Positions 58,345-64,000 of a stretch of 64,000 bases of DNA are shown piece after piece (position 1 is the stretch's first letter; each line of letters begins with the position of its first letter). Below the pieces are notes generated by a model. That model saw only the letters and a list, made by a program, of their open reading frames with translations, was not told the DNA's origin and ran no database searches. The stretch is from Flaccisagitta enflata. Taxonomy: Eukaryota > Chaetognatha > Sagittoidea > Aphragmophora. The translations under genes and the position numbers were made by a program. Location: the NCBI GenBank assembly GCA_965153355.1, contig OZ231127.1, positions 62,868,001 through 62,932,000 of the forward strand, in the 5' to 3' direction.

Positions 58345-58795
58345 CGCCCCCAAGATGTCACCCTCCAGAACATGGTTGGTTGGTTTGTTGGACGGTTGAT
58401 TATTTAATTTATTTTAACTCCCTAAGATATTACTCTCTATGAGATAGTTGTTTGGTTTGTTGGTTGGTTGCTTTTTTACGCCTCTAAGATGTCACCCTCC
58501 ATGAGTTGGTTGGTTTGTTGTTTTGTTGTTTTTGTATGCCCCGAAGATGTCAGCTTCCATGATTTGGTTGGTTGGCTTGTTGGTTGATTGATTAGTTGTT
58601 CAGATTCCTTCTAAGTCACTGTCCATTTAGAGTTAGTTGGGCGATTGTTTGTTCACGCCCATCGATCATTTAACTGGTTGTCTGTTTAGGCCTGGGACAT
58701 CATTTGTTTGTTAATTGTTTGTTTTGTTGGTTGGGTAGTTGTTCACACCCAAAAGATGTTACCCTATATGAGTTGGTTGGTGTTGGTCAATATTT
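58345..58795 (+). repeat. Degenerate 70-90-bp tandem repeat
   Basis: Five or six units with AAGATGTCACCCTCCATGAG then TTGGTTGGTTTGTTGG. Strongly diverged. Confidence 0.72.
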
Positions 58796-59170
58796 TTCTT
58801 GATGCAGTTTCATATCCTAGTCAATATTGTTCGCCTTCTAGGCCTTGCTTTCTGGTTCACCAGAGCCGTCATTGGATCCTCAGAGAAGATGTTTGTCTGC
58901 CCTCTCTTTCTTTTTTTTATCAATGCAAATCGAGGAGGCAAAGAAACTCTGTTGACTAACACACTAGACCGCAAAGGAGTCGGTAGTTTGTTCCTCTCAT
59001 TTTATGGAAGCCTTCTGACGCATCTTCAATCTAAAAAAAAGCTGGCTCACTTTGGTGAGTGACCTGCACGTCCAAAATGAATACGACTACTGTTGAATGG
59101 AATACGTATAATACGAAATGGAAAAAAAAGCAGCACTGGAACAATTTTTCCTTGCTAAAACTAAAAGTAG
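58796..59170. other. gene-free stretch
   Basis: Two overlapping frames of 83-87 codons with no recognised domain. Confidence 0.35.
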
Positions 59171-59297
59171 AACAAGGCCAAGCCAAGCAGACCAGTAGAT
59201 GCGCCGGGTGGATCGTCAAGCGTGACCAACAGACTGATCGATAGGACAACCGACAGACACGACCCGGTTTTAGAGGATGGCGCACCTATAATTAGTA
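59171..59297 (+). mobile_element. HINE-like element, GGTGCGAC subtype, diverged
   Basis: AACAAGGCCAAGCCAAGCAG, AGATGCGCCGGGTGGATCGT, weak core, TTTTAGAGGATGGCGCACCT then ATAATTAG. Confidence 0.65.
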
Positions 59298-59780
59298 AAA
59301 ACATTCTGGCAAGTCTTAGGGTATGTTATCACAATTCGTAGAAAGTAACTGACTGCTAGTTTCACATTTGACTTCACAATGAATCATGAATCCAGGGGGC
59401 GCCATGTCCACCACATACGTGGACGTGGTGAAAGTCGGTCTTGAAAAACAAGTCGGTATTGAATTAGGAAAGATTCAACAAAGTTTGTTAAAAATTTTAC
59501 AAGAGAGCTTTCAGATGGAGGATTGTCATTCATGAATGATACAGGTTACAATTTTTTATAGTTTTTCACTTATTACATAAGTCAGTCTTGATCCTGAGTT
59601 GGTCTTTAAATGCTTGGTGGACGTGGCGAATTTCGGAGCTCCCCTACATCCATGCAATGAACACAGGAAAGATGAAATTGAGCAACGTTGTGCGCATACA
59701 CCAAAGTCAATGGTTTTGGCATTTGCTTTTTATAGATGTAAAAAATAGACAATAGTCAATAGTTTTGGCATTTAACGTAA
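59298..59780. other. gene-free stretch
   Basis: No gene recognised. Confidence 0.4.
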
Positions 59781-60315
59781 AACAAGGTCATTAGACCTAA
59801 GTCGCATGCATCGGCACTAGGGTGGTCACGAAATAGGGTCAAATTCAAAAAAATGATATACTCTAGTTTTTTGCCTAAATGTACCATAAAAGAAGGTTTT
59901 CTCACAAGTAGAGGTCTGAATTTGAAGATTAAACCATGGCGGCAAAACTATAGGCTTCCTATGGCAATAAAAAAATCCCCATAGCAACCCTATAGTTTTG
60001 CCGACAAGGTTTCTTGTTTGATTTCACACCCCAGCTTGTGAGAAATCCTTCTTTTATTGGACATTTGTGCAAAGGGCTCAAGTACATCAATATATGAAAT
60101 TTGACCCAATTCGGGACCACCCTAATCGGCACTTTCAAAAAAAGTCAGGCAGACAGGCAGACAATTGCTATTTACTCCTCAATGTTTCCTCTCTACTGTT
60201 CAGAGACCTAAAAACGCTATAAAAAGCCTCGAAAATGACTTTGTTACCGACAGACAGACGGACCAACGGACCGACCATAAAGTGGCTTATAGAGTCACGT
60301 AGCACACAACTAAAA
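59781..60315 (+). mobile_element. HINE-like element, TCATTAGACC subtype, split by a MITE
   Basis: 5' part AACAAGGTCATTAGACCTAA, GTCGCATGCATCGGCAC; 3' part TCAGGCAGACAGGCAGAC, ACGGACCAACGGACCGACC core, GAGTCACGTAGCACACAAC then TAAAAA. The insertion is 59818-60124. Confidence 0.82.
59818..60124. mobile_element. TAGGG-type MITE (307 bp), hAT-like
   Basis: TIRs TAGGGTGGTCACGAA / TTCGGGACCACCCTA, with further internal symmetry (GGGTCAAATT against AATTTGACCC). Perfect 8-bp flanking repeat ATCGGCAC (59810-59817, 60125-60132). Confidence 0.87.
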
Positions 60316-60591
60316 AGACACAATCGACGTGGTCATTTTGAACATGATTTCCATTCTCGCTTCTTGCAACCCCCCCAAAAAACAAAACAAAGCAAAACAA
60401 AACATCTATGCATCTGAATTTTTGTCACTGTGTGTGTGGGGCATCTGCCTCAATCATTAGAAAAATCAGAAGCCACTCTTTCAGTGTTTTCAATTCCCGC
60501 GATAATAGTCAGAAAATAAGCATCCAATATGGACGAATGAAAAACCTCCAACAGTTCTCATCCTCCTCCATCATTATTTTGGCGGTCCATG
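60316..60591. other. gene-free stretch
   Basis: Nothing recognised. Confidence 0.4.
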
Positions 60592-60689
60592 TTTTTTAGT
60601 CGCGTGCACGCGACTCTACAACCCGCTCCGTCGGTCGGTCCGTCCGTCGGTCCGTCCGTCGGTCCGTCGGTAACACTTAGCTTTTTTGC

Positions 60690-61090
60690 GTCGTTTATGG
60701 TCATTTTGGGTTGTCTGGAGTCATTTTGAGTCATTTTTTGTTGCTTTAAGTCATTTTTGATTGTTTTTGATAATTTTTGGTCATTTTTGATCATTTTTGA
60801 TCATTTTTGATCATATATGTCATTTTGCTCATTTATGTCATTTGTGTCATTTTTGGGTGTTTAAAGTAGTTTTAAGTCATTTTAAGCCATTTTGGGACAT
60901 TTCCTGTCATTTTTGGTCATTTGACATCATTTTTGGTATGTTTTGGTCATTTATGTCATTTTGTTCATTTTGATCATTTAACTCATTTTTGTCCTTTTTT
61001 CTTATTTCTTGTCTTAATAGGTCTTCTTTGGATATTATGGGTCACTTTGGGTCATTGTAGGTCATTTTGGGTCATCTTGAGTCGTCATGG
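60690..61090 (+). repeat. GTCATTTT(N)n degenerate array
   Basis: 8-12-bp units; a relative of the AATGACTTA array at 32340-32450 and the AGTCATTTA units near 35100. Confidence 0.85.
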
Positions 61091-61134
61091 GTCCGGGCTG
61101 GGGACTCCATCTTTTGTCATTTCTTGGTCTGCTT

Positions 61135-61795
61135 TAAGTCTGCTTTAAGTCTGGTTTGAGTCTGGTTTAAGTCTTGGTTTGAGTCTGGTTTAAGTCTGGT
61201 GTAAGTGTGGTGTAAGTGTGGTGTAAGTGTGGTGTAAGTGTGGTGTAAGTGTGGTGTAAGTCTGGTTTAAGTCTGGTTTAAGTCTGGATTAAGTCTGGTT
61301 TAAGTCTGGTTTTAGTCTGGTTTGAGTCTGGTGTGAGTCTGGTTTGAGTCTGGTTTGAGTCTGGTTTGAGTCTGGATTGAGTCCCGATTGAGTCTGGTTT
61401 GAATCTGGTTTGAGTCTGGTTTGAGTCCGGCTTGAGTCTGGCTTGAGTCTGGTTTAAGTCTGGTTTGAGTCTGGTTTGAGTCTGGTTTAAGACTGGTTTA
61501 TGTCTGGTTTATGTCTGATTGATGTCTGGTTTGGGTCTGGTTTAGGTCTGGTTTATGTCTGATTCATGTCTGGTTAAGGTCTGGTTTATGTCTGGTTTAG
61601 GTCTGGTTTAGGTCTGGTTTAGGTCTGGTTTAGGTCTGGTTTAGGTCTGGTTTAGGTCTGGTTTAATTCTGGTTTAATTCTGGTTTAATTCTGGTTTGAG
61701 TCTGGTTTGAGTCTGGTTTGAGTCTGGTTTGAGTCTGGTTTGGGTCTGGTTTGAGTCTGGTTTGGGTCTGGTTTGGGTCAGGTTTAAGTCTGATT
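61135..61795 (+). repeat. 10-bp AGTCTGGTTT array
   Basis: More than 60 units with local homogenised variants (AGTGTGGTGT, GGTCTGGTTT, ATTCTGGTTT). Confidence 0.95.
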
Positions 61796-61874
61796 TTTGA
61801 TAAAAAGATACAGTAAGGAGTCACGTCAGTTCAGTTATTTGTCCTGCACGCGACTTATAGGTGTTGGCCTTGTT

Positions 61875-62680
61875 TCAGCTTCGTTTGGAAAATAGAAATT
61901 AATTACTGATTTAATCTGTGAAGTTGAACTGCGTAGGAAAACAAAGTTGATAACTTGCTTTTATAGGCCAACATTTTTTCATAGTGGCTTCTGACTTCTC
62001 TAATGTTGTGATTGGCATCTCCATCACATGCCACACTGTGTGTATGGAATTGCTGTGTGTATGGAATTGCTGTGTGTGGCATTCACCTCACTGCGTGCAT
62101 CAGCACATCTTCGCAAAAGAAGCTCTCCCATGAGAAATGGTTTTCTCACGTTTTTGGTGTTGGGAGATGACCTCTTACTAAGAAATAGTCTTCGAGGAGA
62201 AAAAAGGCGATAGGGATAGTGACATACTGCGAGATGGGCAGACTGACGGATAAATTGGCAGTCTGTTACTGACATGACAGTTACGTGCATTACTGACAGC
62301 AGATCAAGGGGTAAAAATGAGTTTAAAATTCATCAATATTAACCCGCCGCATATGCTTCCGACCGTCTGTTAAACATTGAACGGAGGGACGAAATCAACA
62401 AATCAATTTCTGCATCAACGACCACGTTAAGCATTGCTGTATCATAACTGGAGATTTGTACCAAAAGTCGAGCAAGACAAAGACAAAAGAGGAAAATTCC
62501 ATGTCTTTATTGACAGCAATGTACCAGTAATGGCGGCTGTCGCCGTGAGGAAAAAAGTCGTAAGCGTTATTCACTTTTCACCAAGCTTTTGTCTTCAGTC
62601 ACTGCATTTCTTTTTATTTGTTAGATCAAATCAAGAGCAATTGTATGTATTGGTTGTTCTGAAAATCAAAGAAAAATAGG
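61875..62680. other. gene-free stretch
   Basis: Includes a direct repeat GTGTGTATGGAATTGCT near 62038-62070 and an unrecognised 81-codon frame at 62434-62679. Confidence 0.4.
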
Positions 62681-63150
62681 ACTGAGCCAAATGAGCTAGC
62701 TGAGCAAAAATATTCAAAGTCACTCAACCAGACAACCAGCCATGCACACTGACATGCTTTCCTGTATTTGCATGCTTAAATCAAAACATTTATTCATTCA
62801 TCCGTTATGAAATAAAAAAAAAAGCAAGCTTAATGGGCTAAATGAGCTAAATGAGCTAGAGTACTTTAAAAACACAGATGAGCAGATGAGCAGCTCTGCT
62901 CACTGACATGCTTTCTTGTATTTGCTTGCTGAAACATTAATCAATATATTTGTGCATCTATTACATTTTTAATCAGAAAAAAAATTGAGCAAAGTGAGCT
63001 AAATGGGCTAAAATGCTCAAAATCACCCTCACAGATGAGCAACTATGCTCATATACATGTTTTCTTGTATTTGCATGCTCAAACAAACTTAGATACACTC
63101 CTTTATTGATCCTACACAAAATAAAATAAAATTGAAAAAAACTCAATTTG
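62681..63150 (+). repeat. ~150-bp degenerate tandem repeat, three copies
   Basis: TGACATGCTTTCYTGTATTT and GCTAAATGAGCTAAA recur at about 62750, 62908 and 63052. Confidence 0.8.
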
Positions 63151-63574
63151 AATTTTTCGTAAATAAATCTTTAAAAATTCATAGCGCGACAAATATTTGC
63201 CGTAGAGCATTCTGCTTGGCGCCAAATGAAAAAGAATTATCAAATTTACTTACCCTATCAATTTCGTCCGAGGGTACAGTCGGTCGGTGGAGATTCACAA
63301 CTTCCGCATAAGAAAATGAAAACCCTGTTTCTCTTGAATATGTCAAAAAGTCGAAGACTGACTTCGACTTTTTTTCCGATTAAGGTGAAAGACCAAGCCA
63401 GCTGAGACAGAGTTTTTCAAAGAAATCGAATTCCAAATAAGTGACTTGGGGTTACAAAATCGTTGTAAATGGTTGGCTAGGGGCGTACAACTCCTACCCC
63501 CGCTCCTACACACAAATACACAAACACACACAAGAGCAACTGCGGCCCGGCATCTAAAAAACGCGTTTTCACAC
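63151..63574. other. gene-free stretch
   Basis: A short CAAACACACACAAG run; nothing else recognised. Confidence 0.4.
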
Positions 63575-63931
63575 TTTTGGGCAGCGGCCCCGAAGGGATC
63601 GATGACCTATGGGGGATTTTCTCCTTCTCCTTCTTCTCCTACGTCCCCCCCTCAAATCCCAGTCTCGAGGCCCAAATTCCAGTCTCGAGGCCCAAATCCC
63701 AGTCTTGAGGCCCAAATCCCAGCCTCAAGGCCCAAATCCTAGCCTCAAGGCCAAAATCCTAGCCTGGAGGCCCAGATTTCAGTCTTGAAGCCCAACTCTG
63801 CCTCAACATCAAAATCTCAGCCAAGAGGCCGCTGCCAAGAGGCCGCTGCCCTGCTCCCCCCTCAACTTCAACCACAACCTACTTAGGCAGGGCACGGGTA
63901 CCGCTGACCATCTAACGCTTTTGCGACTATT
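63575..63931 (+). mobile_element. Foldback element F5
   Basis: TTTTGGGCAGCGGCCCCGAA, GGGATCGATGACCTATG; about eight units AGGCCCAAATCCCAGTCTCG; right side AGAGGCCGCTGCC duplicated; tail with a GCCCTGC...GCAGGGC stem, GGGTACCGCTGACCATCTAA and CGCTTTTGCGACTATT. Confidence 0.83.
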
Positions 63932-63949
63932 CTTCTTGAGCTTCAAGGA

Positions 63950-64000
63950 TCGACAGATGGACAAAGCCAATTAAAGAGTTGCGAGTCCACGACTGACAAG
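63950..64000 (+). mobile_element. HINE-like 3' end at the window edge
   Basis: GACAGATGGACAAAGCC, AATTAAAGAGTTGCGAGTCC and ACGACTGACAAG; resembles the 3' hairpin region with mismatches. Confidence 0.5.

Larger units (their letters stand above)
60592..61874 (-). mobile_element. Giant HINE-like element (~1.28 kb) inflated by internal arrays
   Basis: Hairpin TTAGTCGCGTGCACGCGACT, CTCTACAACCCG, core GTCGGTCCGTCCGTCGGTCC, a GTCATTTTGG array (60690-61090), a 10-bp AGTCTGGTTT array (61135-61795), then CCTGCACGCGACTTATAGGT and GTTGGCCTTGTTT. Both diagnostic ends are intact. Confidence 0.85.

Overview
The window is repeat-dominated nuclear DNA from a multicellular invertebrate. I can support no intact host gene, tRNA or rRNA gene. 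Two signs point to an invertebrate, perhaps a marine lophotrochozoan or relative: dozens of (GTCY)n-cored elements resembling the HINE / pearl repeats described from insects and bivalves, and a Penelope-like retroelement with an N-terminal GIY-YIG domain (the Naiad-type layout reported mainly from invertebrates). The species cannot be named from what is visible. Long pure GA/CT, CA/GT, TTG, ATTC and GGAA microsatellites fill much of the rest, and nearly every long open frame is a translated simple repeat.

Layout. 0-5 kb: a HINE split by a Mutator-like MITE, a truncated hAT copy, a putative LTR with a short gag-like frame, and a 30-bp minisatellite. 5.1-12.6 kb: two 2.7-kb non-autonomous hAT elements in inverted orientation around a degenerate 30-bp minisatellite; one shows a perfect 8-bp target duplication and the other has split a HINE. 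13-15.1 kb: GC-rich and 31-bp minisatellites. 15.4-19.6 kb: the Penelope-like element, the main protein-coding content, broken by two frameshifts and by a foldback element. 19.8-25.8 kb: a TIR element, HINEs and several minisatellites. 25.9-31 kb: a nested, roughly symmetric inverted structure holding a Mutator-like insertion (its empty site is also in the window), a MITE with TAGA duplications and a foldback element. 31.1-36.6 kb: two AT-rich foldback units built from eight copies of a ~650-bp module. 37-54 kb: microsatellites, HINEs, foldback elements and the C-terminus of an R2/CRE-type LINE. 54.7-56.5 kb: a 550-bp satellite with a conserved 68-codon frame. 57-64 kb: more HINEs, one inflated to 1.3 kb by internal arrays, two small hAT-like MITEs and a last foldback copy.

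How the parts relate. The nesting order can be read directly because insertions carry target duplications or split recognisable elements: HINEs are old targets for hAT, Mutator-like and TAGGG-type MITEs, and foldback elements entered the Penelope-like element. The two observations most likely to repay work are the HINE family, whose terminal hairpin and opposite-end partner change together between subfamilies, and a foldback family with an internal array of ~20-bp repeats and a conserved one-sided tail.
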